From Setophaga petechia (Eukaryota > Chordata > Aves > Passeriformes > Parulidae): a stretch of 64,000 bases of DNA. The stretch lies in NCBI GenBank assembly GCA_024362935.1, contig JANCRA010000032.1, positions 7,107,440-7,171,439 of the forward strand, given 5' to 3'. Both the position numbers and the translations under genes were made by a program. Of the stretch, positions 28,401 through 36,981 are shown one piece after another. How positions within the stretch are numbered: the stretch's first letter is position 1; every line of letters begins with the position of its first letter. Below the pieces are notes generated by a model. The model saw only the letters and a program-made list of their open reading frames with translations. It was not told the DNA's origin and ran no database searches.

Positions 28401-31400
28401 TGCAGTTTTAACAGAAAAGCTGAAGCACCTACTATTTTGTTGCTGCGCTCATGTGTAACTACCTATGTGAGAAACGGTCATAATATCTCTAAATAAACAT
28501 TTATTTCGTCTTGATTGTGAAACTGACTCTGAGAGAACCCCTAGCTTCAAAATTCGGTCAGCAATAAAGTCAGCATCCCTCTATAGTCAGTGGAAAGAAT
28601 CTCGAGCCAGTGGAGGAGTGATTCATCACACACTGAGATATGACAAGATGGATCTTCAGTTTTTCAGAACACATGAAGATTGAGCATACATGGTGTTTTG
28701 TTTCTCTTCTGGAAACTGATTTAATCAAAAGGGAATTGCATTTTACCACTGTGATACTGAGTAAATGATGTAACTGTACTGATTTAATTTAAATTAGCCA
28801 GTATTTCTTCTTTTTTGCTTTTGTGTGAGACAAAAATGAATAAAACTAAATTATTTAAAAATCTGTATGGAGCACATAAAAATCCATGCAGGTACACAAA
28901 GAAACTAAACTCAAATGGAACTCATGAAAACACTCTGTCATTGTTTGCCCCAGAATGAATCTTGCTCACAGCCAATTAAGCAGGCTGTTACAGTTTATCA
29001 ACGAAACTTATTAAAAGAAACATCAGGGTTTCAAACTATATTATGGCCTATTCATACCAAAAAAAAAATCCATTTAAAAATCTCCAGTGGAAAGGAAAAG
29101 AGCAGGAATGCCATTGTCTCTGCATACACAGTCAGCTTTCAAAAATATTTTAAGGAGTAGACTGAACTATTCAGAGACAATGACTCAAAATAATCCTCAC
29201 TCATGGAGATGCCAGTGTGCTTGGTTGAGATGGAGTAGGTGAACTTTTAGTTGTGTAATGGCTAAACCTCTGATCTGATAAGGCACAGGGTGAATGATGG
29301 GCTGTGAGATAAGAGCTGGATCCCCTGGACAGGATTGTGCTCCTTGTCATGCTAAGCTGTGCTTCCTTGCACAAACCACTGGGATGTGGTGGTCCCTCTC
29401 CTCTGCTCGAGAAATGCAGGGAATTGTGAGTGTGACCTGAGCAGGTTCATCTCTGCTGATGGGACACAATGGGGCACAACTGACTCAACTGTGCTACTAG
29501 GATGGGCAGCTGTGCTGTCTTAGATGTCCCCTGATCCACATTCTTACATAAAGCTCCCCACCCCAGAGGAGGCAGCCGATTTATATTCACCTGAACCAGA
29601 GTGAATATAGACCCAAAAGATGCTGTGTTCTGCCATCTTCTCCCCCCATTTATTTGGGACTCCTCCCCAACTCCTCCTGCCAGATCTGGATCCAAGACTG
29701 CACAGCAACTAAGTCTTATTGCAGGACCTATGGGTGGTGAGATCCTAACACTCTTGTACTTTGTTTTTCTTTCTTAATTTCTCTTGTACTTTGTGCTTTT
29801 CTTTCTTCCTTTCCTTTCCTTTCCTTTCCTTTCCTTTCCTTTCCTTTCCTTTCCTTTCCTTTCCTTTCCTTTCCTTTCCTTTCCTTTCCTTTCCTTTCCT
29901 TTCCTTTCCTTTCCTTTCCTTTCCTTTCCTTTCCTTTCCTTCCTTTCTTTCTTTTTCTCTCTTTTTTTCTCTCTTTGTCTCGCTCTCTCTTTCTTTCTTT
30001 CTCCTTGTCTGTGTCCTTGGGTGATGTTGTTGCACTTTCATCTCGCAATGCTTTCACCTCGCACTACTATAGATAATAACTACAAAAACAGCTCCATAGC
30101 TGTTTTCCTTTGCAATCAAGTTGTTCTATAATAAACCCTATATTGTTTATTTACAAATACTGATCATTCAGTGTCACTTCACACTAATTTACCCCAAGGG
30201 ACCTAGCAACAAGAACGTCAGTTATCCCCACCTTCTGAGGTGGGCCATAATAGTAACTCAACAAAAATAATAAAAAGAAGAAAACCACGTGATTTGGAAT
30301 GTCCCACATACCTTGACTAGGTTTTCAGCACCTGAAAACCTACAGAAACAGCTCATCCTCACCTGGGATCAGCAGTGCAAAACTCAAAATAATCATGGGC
30401 AGGTAGAGGATGCAGCTGCTCCTCCAGTTGCTCCTTGGTTAGACAAGGAGGAAGCCTTCGAATAACCACCTGCATATATAAAAAGAAATGGAGATTTATA
30501 TTTGATCTAAATACTGTAGAAACAGATGGCACAAATTCCCTGACTCAGTTCCTGCAATTGTTTTGAAACTGTAGGATAACTGACATATTCTGATGAGTAG
30601 CCTGAAAACCACTGCAATTTAATCATCAACCTAAAAAACAGGTATTGATTACATAAAAATTTTACAGTATCTCTAAAAAATTATTTAAACTAGCTTTTAA
30701 GCCTTGTTACAACAGTATTTCAGTGTAATAGGTCTCTGTCCAGTTGCTCCTGGCAGGGGTTTTTCAGGGCAGCCCCTGAGAGGATGCTGGGGCTGCCCAG
30801 TGCAGAGTGCAGCAGCTCCAATGGATCCACCCCAGGGCGCAGCTGAGCCCCTAAGCCAAGTCAGGGTGACTCTGGGAAAGGTGTTTGAGAATGGACAGGA
30901 AAGGTAGCACAGCAGGGGGTGAGACAGAGGAGTAAGGGGCAAAAAAAGTGTAAGACACAGCTCTGCAGACAAACAGGAAAGGACAAGGAGGGGAAGAGGT
31001 GCTCCAAGTGCCAAAGCAGAGTGCCTTGAAGGAGATCATGGTGAGGCATACTGCTCCTCCACATGCCATGAAGGACCACAGTGGAGACGACATCCACCTG
31101 CAGCCCATGAGGGACCCCATGCCACAGCAAGTGGAGATGCCCTGAAGGTCCTGCAGCCTGTGCAGAAGAACCCACACTGGATCAGGTTTATCCTGAAGGC
31201 CTGCAGCCTATGATGGAGACTCATGCTGCAGCAGGTCAGGAACAACTGCAGTATGTGGGAGGGACCCTCCTGCAGCACTTCATGAAAGACTGTATCCCAT
31301 AGTGTCCCATGTCAGGTCCCCCACGCCGGAGGAGAGAAAGAGTGTTAAGAAGACAGAGCAGCAGAGAGGAGCTGTTATGTCCTGTCTGCAACCCCCATTC

Positions 31401-32942
31401 CTCATCCTTCTGCAGTACTTCCAGGCAGAGGAGGTTGCGCCTGGGAAGGAAGAGGGGAGGTAGAAAGGTGTTTCAGTTGCAATCTTTTTTTTTTAACAGT
31501 CTTCTCTAATTTTTAGTTAGCAATTAAGTAAATTAATTCCTCCATGTTAGAACCTGTATCCTGAGTTAGAAGGGACAAAGGACCACTGAAGTCCCACTCC
31601 TGGCTCTGCCCCTAGAATTACAGCATGTGCCTGAGAGCATTGGCCGAATGCTTCTTTAACTGTGTCAGGCTTAGCGCTGACCATTTTCTTGGGGAGCCTG
31701 TTCCAGTGTCCAACCACCCTTTGGGTGAAGAATCTTTTTCTATATGCAATCTAAACCTCCCCAGACACAGCTTTGTGCCATTCCTCCACATCCTGTCACT
31801 GGCCACCAGACAGAAAGTGTCAGTGCCCGCGCCCACCCCTCCATTTACCTTTGTGAGAAAGCTGTAAGAAGCTGCTATCAGGTCTTCCCTCACTGTGTCA
31901 GTTTTTCCTGTGATGACACTTTGTTTTTTCCATCATACCTTATTCCTGGGTCTTGCTGAGAGAGGAGTGCAAGAGCACCTGACTGGAGGGCAGCCACCCA
32001 GAGTCAACCCACTACACCAAACTAAACTGCCCAATAATAAAGGCCAGGAAACTGTGCAGAAACCTCTGGCTGAATGATGCCAGCACACAAAGCAGTAAAA
32101 TGGCCACCAAACTTCAGGCAACCTGTTTTAATTTCTGAGTACTTTAATATCTGAATTTAACTGCTGAGCTCTGAGTTATACCCATTTTCAGTTCTTCAGT
32201 TTTCCAATTAAAAAAACCCCGGGAATAAATCAAACCTCACAGTACTCAAGGAGTCACAGAATTGTCAGGGTTGGAAGGGATCTCTGGTCCAACCCCCCTG
32301 CCAAGGCAGGGTAACCTAGAGCAGGTGTCACAGGAACGTGTCCAGGTGGGTTCTGAATGTCTCCAGCCAGAGAGGCTCTGTGACATCCCTGGACAGCCTG
32401 TTATAGCCTGCAAGTATTATACGAAAAATGCTCGAATAAAGAAGTAGAAGAGAGATGTGCTCTTGCCCTTGACAGAAACTGCTTTGCCACAGCAATAGCC
32501 AGCCTTGACTTCACAATTAAAGGTGAAATGATTTCCAGCGCTGACTCTGGGGGTCTACCAATACTCCAGGGAATAAACACTGTCCTTCTGCAGATGAAGA
32601 AATTCCCGTTACAAACACACGGACCTCCCGAGATCGGGCTCGGTCTGTCCCCTCACTGCAGCCGCCCTCCCACCGGAGCCGCCCCCGCCCCGCGCCGCGC
32701 TCGCGCCCCCTCACTTTGCTCAGCGCCGTTTTCTTCTCCTCCCGCTGTTTCCCCGGCGCCGGGTGAAGCGGCGGCGGCGGCGGCAGCGGGGACGTCGGCG
32801 GCGGGTTCGGCGAGGCGTCCGTGTCGCGGCGCGGCGACTCCTGCGGCAGCGGGGCGTCCATGGGCCGCGAGTCGCGGCCGCCGCCCCGGCCCAGCCCCGG
32901 TACCAGCCCCAGTCCCTGCCCTGCCTCCCGCTCCGAGCGCAT
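7308..32942 (-). CDS. UPF3A: UPF3A, regulator of nonsense transcripts 3A (complete, 10 coding exons)
   Basis: The coding sequence joins 32715-32942, 30363-30469, 21897-22003, 19955-20053, 19758-19868, 16366-16421, 16115-16273, 14105-14265, 10727-11021 and 7308-7481, all minus strand: 1497 nt, 498 residues plus TAA. Every intron is GT-AG and all phases agree. UPF3 proteins work in nonsense-mediated mRNA decay, bridging UPF2 and the exon junction complex (EJC), and shuttle between nucleus and cytoplasm. Seen here: a proline-rich N-terminus (1-70), the UPF2-binding RRM-like domain (about 77-165, with VVIRRLPP, YINFRNPEDILLF and RDRFDGY), a long Arg/Glu/Lys coiled coil (about 225-290), a charged linker, and a C-terminal EJC-binding motif (about 436-455). 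The sequence ANPEILLGEIEAKTRELIARR, written as its parts ANPEILLGE and ARRTTPLLEYIKN, and linkage to CDC16 favour UPF3A over UPF3B. Human UPF3A is about 476 residues, so the length fits. The start is the MRSE methionine shared with human. Confidence 0.97.
9345..9636 (+). mobile_element. LTR-like fragment in UPF3A intron 9
   Basis: It has promoter-like order on the plus strand: CCAAT at 9446-9450, then TATAAAA at 9462-9468, and a GAGACAACA-type end near 9634. I recognise the sequence (AGTTGCAGCTGAGCCAATTA) as one that recurs in songbird genomes as an LTR. No clear target-site duplication was found, so the ends are approximate. It is antisense to UPF3A. Confidence 0.5.
10727..11021 (-). CDS. 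UPF3A: UPF3A coding exon 9 (residues 343-441)
   Basis: Encodes DSDKEQRDLERRF, the RYRLDDGRKHRTHYEFD block, WGKGYNQDRGKKG and the start of the EJC-binding motif (KKERIRNK). Human UPF3A has the same block order. The donor AAG/GTTCTT is poor, but phase and the next exon confirm it. Confidence 0.94.
13083..13262 (+). mobile_element. CR1 LINE 3' fragment
   Basis: Shows the decayed CR1 3' end: CATCCCTGGAGGTATTTAAAAG, in parts TCCCTGGAGGTATTTAAAA, then a TTGGACTCAATGATCTTAAAG-like run and the terminal GATTCTATAA. It lies in UPF3A intron 8, antisense to the gene. Confidence 0.8.
14105..14265 (-). CDS. UPF3A: UPF3A coding exon 8 (residues 290-343)
   Basis: Begins LLKKPEKGDELASEKHKEKG, matching LLKKPEKGEE of human UPF3A, then a Ser/Lys/Glu linker that diverges quickly. 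Acceptor CTTAG, strong donor GTAAGT. Phase 0 in, phase 2 out. Confidence 0.94.
15706..15812 (-). mobile_element. SINE fragment (TguSINE1-like), 5'-truncated
   Basis: On the minus strand it starts with a B-box-like GGTTTGATGCCC, continues AGGCCATTCATTTAAGAGTT, and ends with a CR1-like AGAATATTCTGTGATTCTG tail. It matches the SINE at 34129-34262 but lacks the tRNA A-box half. It lies in UPF3A intron 7, in the sense orientation. Confidence 0.65.
16115..16273 (-). CDS. UPF3A: UPF3A coding exon 7 (residues 237-289), charged coiled coil
   Basis: Encodes the Arg/Glu/Lys-rich helix beginning RIREEKREERRRRELEKKR and ending KISEKEIRIK. The plus strand is correspondingly pyrimidine-rich, so this is a coding explanation for a low-complexity TTCTC tract. 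Acceptor CTTCAG, donor GTAACT. Confidence 0.95.
16366..16421 (-). CDS. UPF3A: UPF3A coding exon 6 (residues 218-236)
   Basis: A short 56-nt exon encoding ARRTTPLLEYIKNRKLEKQ, near-identical to human UPF3A. Acceptor TTTTAG, donor GTACGT. Phase 1 in, phase 0 out. Confidence 0.95.
18830..19110 (+). mobile_element. CR1 LINE 3' fragment
   Basis: Typical CR1 3' region on the plus strand: AAGCACTGGAACAGCCTGCC, CCCTGGAGGTATTTAAAAGA and terminal ATGATTCTATGATTCT. It lies in UPF3A intron 5. Confidence 0.9.
19758..19868 (-). CDS. UPF3A: UPF3A coding exon 5 (residues 181-218)
   Basis: Encodes DPEYRKFLENYCADEDK followed by ANPEILLGEIEAKTRELI, the conserved segment after the RRM-like domain. The acceptor is TTCACAG and the donor is a weak GTCTGT. 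111 nt, phase 1 in and out. Confidence 0.95.
19955..20053 (-). CDS. UPF3A: UPF3A coding exon 4 (residues 148-181), 99-nt in-frame cassette
   Basis: Encodes GLEYPAVVEFAPFQK and the basic KKKLKKKDTKAGSIED stretch that closes the RRM-like domain. It is 99 nt and phase 1 on both sides, so skipping keeps frame. In human UPF3A the matching exon is alternatively skipped, giving an isoform reported as defective in UPF2 binding. Strong donor GTAAGC. Confidence 0.95.
21897..22003 (-). CDS. UPF3A: UPF3A coding exon 3 (residues 112-148)
   Basis: Encodes LYPHLYSRAYINFRNPED and RDRFDGYVFIDNK, the central RRM-like strands. Acceptor TTGCAG. The donor AAAG/GTTGGA departs from the consensus at +3 to +6. Phase 2 in, phase 1 out. 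Confidence 0.96.
29165..30240 (-). mobile_element. Interspersed element with (TTTCC)n, right copy, inverted relative to 301-885
   Basis: 29165-29755 is the inverted match of the left copy. It is followed by the TTTCC array and then by 30010-30240, which has a retroviral-LTR look on the plus strand: AATAAA at about 30130 followed by a U5-like stretch. The strand given follows the alignment with the left copy, but the LTR-like polarity is plus. It lies in UPF3A intron 2, ending about 120 bp from exon 2. Ends and target-site duplication were not resolved. Confidence 0.6.
29806..30003 (+). repeat. (TTTCC)n array with degenerate CT-rich tail
   Basis: A pure TTTCC pentamer runs from about 29806 to 29945, then decays into TTTC/TCTC-rich sequence to about 30003. 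It is the reverse complement of the GGAAA unit at 1-300 and sits at the equivalent place in the inverted copy of the same element. Confidence 0.95.
30363..30469 (-). CDS. UPF3A: UPF3A coding exon 2 (residues 77-112)
   Basis: Preceded by an AG acceptor and followed by GTGAGG. It encodes VVIRRLPPCLTKEQLEEQ and PAHDYFEF, the first strand and helix of the UPF3 RRM-like domain. Phase 0 in, phase 2 out (split Ser112). Confidence 0.96.
30715..31545 (+). mobile_element. Avian ERVL-type LTR, 5' part (split by CR1)
   Basis: GC-rich sequence with repeated short units such as GACCACAGTGGAG and GCAGCCCATGAGG, AGCAGGTCAGG, CCCACGCCGGAGGAG. This is the internal repeat style I know from avian ERVL LTRs of the Soprano/Hitchcock kind. 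It continues after the CR1 at about 31546-31895 and ends at 32016. It lies in UPF3A intron 1, antisense. The start is approximate. Confidence 0.6.
31546..31895 (-). mobile_element. CR1 LINE 3' fragment nested in the ERVL-type LTR
   Basis: Antisense CR1 features on the plus strand: GAGTTAGAAGGGACAAAGG, GGGGAGCCTGTTCCAGTGTC, GGGTGAAGAATCTTTTTC and CCACATCCTGTCACTGGCC. LTR-like sequence resumes directly afterwards, so the CR1 inserted into the LTR. Confidence 0.85.
31896..32016 (+). mobile_element. Avian ERVL-type LTR, 3' part
   Basis: Continuation of the LTR after the CR1: a TGTCAGTTTTTCCTGTGATG run, then GGGCAGCCACCCAGAGTCAA and the terminal CCCACTACA. It ends in CA as expected for an LTR. 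Confidence 0.55.
32252..32405 (-). mobile_element. CR1 LINE 3' fragment
   Basis: GAGTCACAGAATTGTCAGGG then TTGGAAGGGATCTCTGGTCC on the plus strand is the antisense 3' end of CR1. It lies in UPF3A intron 1, in the same orientation as the gene, about 310 bp from exon 1. Confidence 0.9.
32715..32942 (-). CDS. UPF3A: UPF3A coding exon 1 (residues 1-76)
   Basis: Starts with ATG at 32942 (MRSEREAG, like human MRSEKEG) and ends at the codon for Lys76 before donor GTGAGG. It encodes a Gly- then Pro-rich, probably disordered N-terminus and the conserved REEKKTALSK run leading into the RRM-like fold. The exon lies inside a CpG island. Confidence 0.95.
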
Positions 32943-32973
32943 GGAACCGCCGCGCCCGCAGCCGGGCGGAAAG

Positions 32974-32982
32974 CTCGCGAGA
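32974..32982 (-). promoter_or_regulatory. TCTCGCGAG motif (BANP/ZBTB33-type), copy 1
   Basis: On the minus strand this reads TCTCGCGAG, 9 of 10 bases of the palindromic TCTCGCGAGA element known to drive CpG-island promoters through BANP when unmethylated. It lies 32 bp upstream of the UPF3A ATG. Confidence 0.55.
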
Positions 32983-33003
32983 ACGGCCGCAGGGCTGGCA
33001 GGA

Positions 33004-33012
33004 TCTCGCGAG
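33004..33012 (+). promoter_or_regulatory. TCTCGCGAG motif (BANP/ZBTB33-type), copy 2
   Basis: A second copy, reading TCTCGCGAG on the plus strand, 30 bp from the first and in opposite orientation. It lies 62 bp upstream of the UPF3A ATG. Confidence 0.55.
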
Positions 33013-33469
33013 GCTCCCGCCGCCAGCCGTGGGGAGTAGCGGCTGCTCCGTCCCCGTCCCCGTCCCCGCTGGAATTGGCAAGGGCGCCCACGCTGCCGGT
33101 GCGAGGGGAACACACAGAGACGTGCCCCGTTCCCTTCTCTCACGGGTGCCTTGTCACCCCGGCCTCAGGGCGGCTCGAGGGCGGGAAGGGCACAGACACC
33201 GCGGGGGTGCGTTATTCAGTCTTTGGATGCAGGGTTGAGGGGGTAGCGAAATTCTGGGGAGGAAGAAGTGGGAAAAAGGAGAAAAAAAAAAAAAAAAGGC
33301 CATTAACCATTACTTGTGTGAGGCCAGGAGTCTTATGCCCACAGGGAGGCTCTGTGATTATTAAGCAGTGCCTACAATTCGGCAGTGCACGCCAGCCTGA
33401 GCCCCCGAGGCCACGCAGCAGGGAGAGCCCTTCCAAAGGTGCCTCCAGCCCTTCTGCCTGGCTTCCTGT

Positions 33470-33740
33470 CAGGAACGATGGGGACAGGACAAGGGATAGT
33501 GGGTACAAACTGAGAGAGAGGAAATGTAGCCTAGATGTTAGCAAGAAACCTGCTGTGAGGCTGCTGAGGCACTGGAATAGGTTGCCCCGGGAGATTGTGG
33601 ATGCCCAGCCCTGGCAGTGGTCAAAGCCAGGTTGGACAGGGCGTTAACCAACCTCGCATAGAGGTGTCCCCCCATGGCACTACGGGACCTTTAAGGTCCT
33701 TTCCAACCCACACCATTCTATGATTCTATGATTTCATGAT
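33470..33740 (+). mobile_element. CR1 LINE 3' fragment
   Basis: Full CR1 3' signature on the plus strand: CTGAGGCACTGGAATAGGTT, AGGTTGGACAGGGCG, TTTAAGGTCCTTTCCAACCC and a terminal ATTCTATGATTCTATGATT. It lies about 530 bp upstream of the UPF3A ATG, just beyond the CpG island. Confidence 0.93.
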
Positions 33741-34128
33741 TATTCTAAGTACTGACCCATCAATCAGAGCAAGGGTTTTTAGTCCTAGATTGCAATCAAT
33801 GAATTTTGTAATATCTAGATTCAAAAAGTTTCTTGAAATTCCTGTGTGAGTTGGAAAATCTTGGACTAAATCTCCTGGAATTGGTGGCAGAGGTACAGCA
33901 AGCTCCAAGGTAAGGACATGTCACACATTTAAAGACACACTTCTCTGGAGCTATGGAAATTAGACAGAAGGAGCAAAAATGCCTGAAATTTAATCAGAAT
34001 ACACAGGGTCATTGCAAATCTTCAGATCCTGCTCCATTGATAGTCCTCAAACAGCTGTCCAAAGCATGAAAGAAATACATAATCTGATGTGGAATAATAA
34101 AAGTAGGTGGCATTGGCTGCAAAAACTG

Positions 34129-34262
34129 AAATCACAATATTCTGAGTTGGAAGGCACCCACAAGAACCACTGAGTCAACTCTTAAATGAATGGCCCACAT
34201 GGGGTTTAAGCTTGCACCACTGGCATTATTAGCACCAGGCTCTGATCAACTGAGCTAACACG
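34129..34262 (-). mobile_element. tRNA-Ile-derived SINE with CR1-like tail (TguSINE1-like)
   Basis: On the minus strand the head reads GTTAGCTCAGTTGATCAGAG (a tRNA A-box), then TGGTGCTAATAATGCC (anticodon arm of tRNA-Ile with AAT) and a decayed B-box before GTGGGCCA. The body AAGAGTTGACTCAGTGG and tail CAACTCAGAATATTGTGATT follow a CR1 3' end. This matches the tRNA-Ile plus CR1-tail build of the zebra finch TguSINE1 family. Confidence 0.75.
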
Positions 34263-36715
34263 TTATTTGTTTTCAAATCTTTTAGGCAGCAGTACCTATG
34301 AAGAAACTTTTGGAGCCATTTGCAGCACAAATATCTTGTGGGTTTTCATATCTGTTCTGAAAACCTTTAAGGCAACATTCAGATCTCCCCCCTCTGGGAC
34401 AAAACTAATCCTTGGAAGAGAAAGATTAAATTATGAGCCAGAATCAAAATGTCCCATTTGGGGGTATATTTATCAGCCACCCAACATGACAGTCCTGGAC
34501 CCTTGTACTCAGCAGCCAAAGCCAAGTCAGGCAATGGCAATGGCTTGCAGCATTTAATCAAGAATCTGAGGTCAAGTCAGGCCAGAACTAGTAACCAAAG
34601 TCCTCATGAGGACAGGGACAATACTCAATTTAACTAGAGCCAGGGTGAATGTCATAACAACCCAGAAAGGCACCAAGCTCTCTCTAGTAAGAGCAGGACA
34701 GGTGATGGGAGGTGCAGAAGGCCAGGGTAAGCAGGTGCTACCAGTACAAAGGCAGGGATTTGGACTGAACCAGAGCAGGTTAAAACATTGAACAGAAGAT
34801 AAAGGAGGAGACAAGAACTTTCCCTAAAGTCCTGTCTGAGACATCATGAACCAGCTCACAAGCTCTAACCCAACTGTAGCTGCCCAAGAGGCTTGGAGCC
34901 AAGCCAAGCTGTATCAAGAATTCCTCTCACATCCAAAAGAGTCCTTCACAATCCAGGACACTTTGCATATATTTCTTTCTGGGCAATTTTTAATACCAAT
35001 AAACAAAGGTTAGCAATAGCCAGCCCAAGAACCTCCAACAGATACCTGCCAAGGCACAGTGTCATAATAGGCTGCTGTTACAGCAATGCCCATTCTCACT
35101 ATTCCATCTGTTTTCTCCCACTCCAACCACTCTGCCCCGCTGACAACCAGTAACACAGCAGTGGCTTGCTCTCCTTGAACCTGAGAATTGATCAGATCTA
35201 GAAAATATTTTTAAATGCTGTTCCAGTTCCCTGATTTCATTCATAATGTAACCACACAAGGATTTGTATTACCACAGCTGAGGAAGTGGCACAGTAGATT
35301 CCTACAGGCAGGAATAATGTAAAGCAATGTTGCCATCACAGCATCAGATTATAACTGGGGAGTGCAGGAAGAAAGATGAACTTCTATCAATATTTAAAAC
35401 CATTTTACCAATGAGAAAATTAGTAACAGAGCAAAATGATGCATGATTTGTATCCATGTCTGACAGTAGTTAAAAGGCCTGATTCTCTAGAATATTATTT
35501 TGCCACCTTCCATTTAGAAATTGCCATGATGTCTTACTAAAAAACTAGATTGACATATGCTGGATTAAAAATAATGATATAGAGAAAAAGGAGTTTGGCT
35601 CCTTGAGAATCTTTGAGAATCTATTTGCAATATCCTTCTGTGTGCAGCAACAAGCCTTTGCTGTCATATTATCCATGAGATAATCTTGGTTACAATTATT
35701 CAGGATACATGAGCACAGATGTAAAAATAACTTTCAAAAGATCCTTTAAAGGAAGAGACCTGCCTAACAGAGCAGCTGTTGAGACACACTCATTATAGGT
35801 CCTTCCAGAGTGCTCAGGAAAAATTCCCAGTTTGCATCAAAGAAGTCACCTGAACCACACCCCAATTACCAGGTTCCAAGTGAAAATAAAGCCTTTTGTA
35901 TGAACTCCTTTTGCCAGTCACACTGAAGATGAGAGACCTGACTCTGCCCAGGAGATACATATGCCTCCCAAATTATTAATTTTTCCTACATTCTGCTTGT
36001 ATACTTTTTCACTTAAGACTCATGGCTCATACTACGTTTTTCAGGAGATGTGTAACTTTCGGTAAATTGTTTTAGAACTAGGAAGGAAAACATTTCACCT
36101 TATTTTCTCATATTTAAGAATATATGGGATTGGTATTAAATTCTGCACTCAATGCAAAGTCTAATCTATATTTTCTAACATATGGAAGGGAAATTTGGGC
36201 ATCACCCATTCCCTTTCTGGAGCCCAGCACAATTCCCATTGTCAGAACCAGACTTCTCTGCACTACTGTGCTGGTCCTCATAGGAAAGCAGTGGGATCAC
36301 ATGGACCCAACAGATTTCCACAGTGAGAGTGTGCACAATTGCTGATAAAATACAGACTCCTCCCCAAGCTCTTCCTCCCTTGATACCCTTGAATTCCAAA
36401 GTGCAGTTGTGTCTAAAACTTGAATTCATCTTCAGTAATGCACAGGCATGTGCAAAATAGCCAATACTGTGGATTCAAACTATGTATATGACCTACATCA
36501 ATGCAATGAGGTCTTTTTGATTCAGATGGGGATTCATGAGGAATCAGGAAAGGAATATTTATAAAGTAGGAACTATAAAACTCCTGGTGTTAAGTACATA
36601 GTAGTTTGAATTCATATAAAAAATAGCAACTTCATGAAAGTACAACACCATAACAAAAATGCTAAAACAAACTTAGTACACTTAGACAAAATGAGCTCTC
36701 TACCAGTATTTATGG

Positions 36716-36981
36716 TCACGTACTATGGTCTGACATTGATGTTTCTAACATCATATCACTTTCATTCATTTCAATCTCAAATGTTTCTTCCAATGGACGA
36801 CTGGTATCTGTACTTTTCCTTTGATTTGATGTCTCTAATGTTACTGTGCCACTTTCATCCAGAGTTTGTCTTTCTATGTCGAATTCTCTGAAATCCCAGG
36901 GAGGTGAAATTATGTTCTTTAATGTCTTCACTGTGTGTACATCAAAGTCATAACATCTTAATTTGTCTTTGATCTCTGTTC
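36716..36981 (-). CDS. CDC16: CDC16 coding exon 18 (residues 536-623 and stop)
   Basis: Encodes the C-terminal tail: IKDKLRCYDFDVHT, KNIISPPWDFREF (with a Ser-Pro site), a divergent Ser/Thr-rich linker, then ETFEIEMNESDMMLETS and SDHST before TGA. No canonical AATAAA is obvious in the roughly 700 nt after the stop. A TATAAA variant lies on the minus strand near 36557. Confidence 0.96.

Larger units (their letters stand above)
22004..30362. other. UPF3A intron 2 (8.4 kb), largest intron of the gene
   Basis: Mostly AT-rich unique-looking sequence without a recognisable gene. It holds the right copy of the pentamer-bearing element. A stretch at about 28440-28580, with AATAAACATTTATTTCGTCT followed by a CTGACTCTGAGAGAACCC run, has a vague LTR R-U5 look but could not be assigned. 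Confidence 0.6.
32640..33215. promoter_or_regulatory. CpG island and promoter region of UPF3A
   Basis: A sharp rise in G+C and CpG density spans the first coding exon and about 270 bp upstream of the ATG at 32942. No TATA box is visible, as is typical of housekeeping CpG promoters. It contains two TCTCGCGAG motifs (listed separately) and a short CCCCGT repeat near 33047-33067. The transcription start cannot be placed from sequence alone. Confidence 0.8.
33216..36715. other. Intergenic region between UPF3A and CDC16
   Basis: Contains an A-rich run (33281-33298), a CR1 (33470-33740), a SINE (34129-34262) and otherwise unassigned sequence. No coding exon is recognised. The segment 34450-34870 is less AT-rich and may be an unidentified old repeat. 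The CDC16 3' UTR should lie at the right end. Confidence 0.6.

Noticed and set aside
29728..30131. Low-complexity proteins rich in Lys/Glu/Arg/Gly or Phe/Leu/Ser/Pro.
   Set aside because: They are translations of the TTTCC/GGAAA microsatellite, not genes.
30697..31280. Several open frames of 80-108 codons on the minus strand.
   Set aside because: They fall within the ERVL-type LTR, which is non-coding.
32528..33647. Long plus-strand open frames (236 and 294 codons) over the UPF3A CpG island.
   Set aside because: GC-rich sequence lacks stop codons. They are the antisense shadow of UPF3A exon 1 and then run into a CR1 copy.
34200..34262. tRNA-Ile-like sequence on the minus strand.
   Set aside because: The acceptor stem is missing, the T-arm is decayed and a CR1-like tail follows. 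It is the head of a SINE, not a functional tRNA gene.
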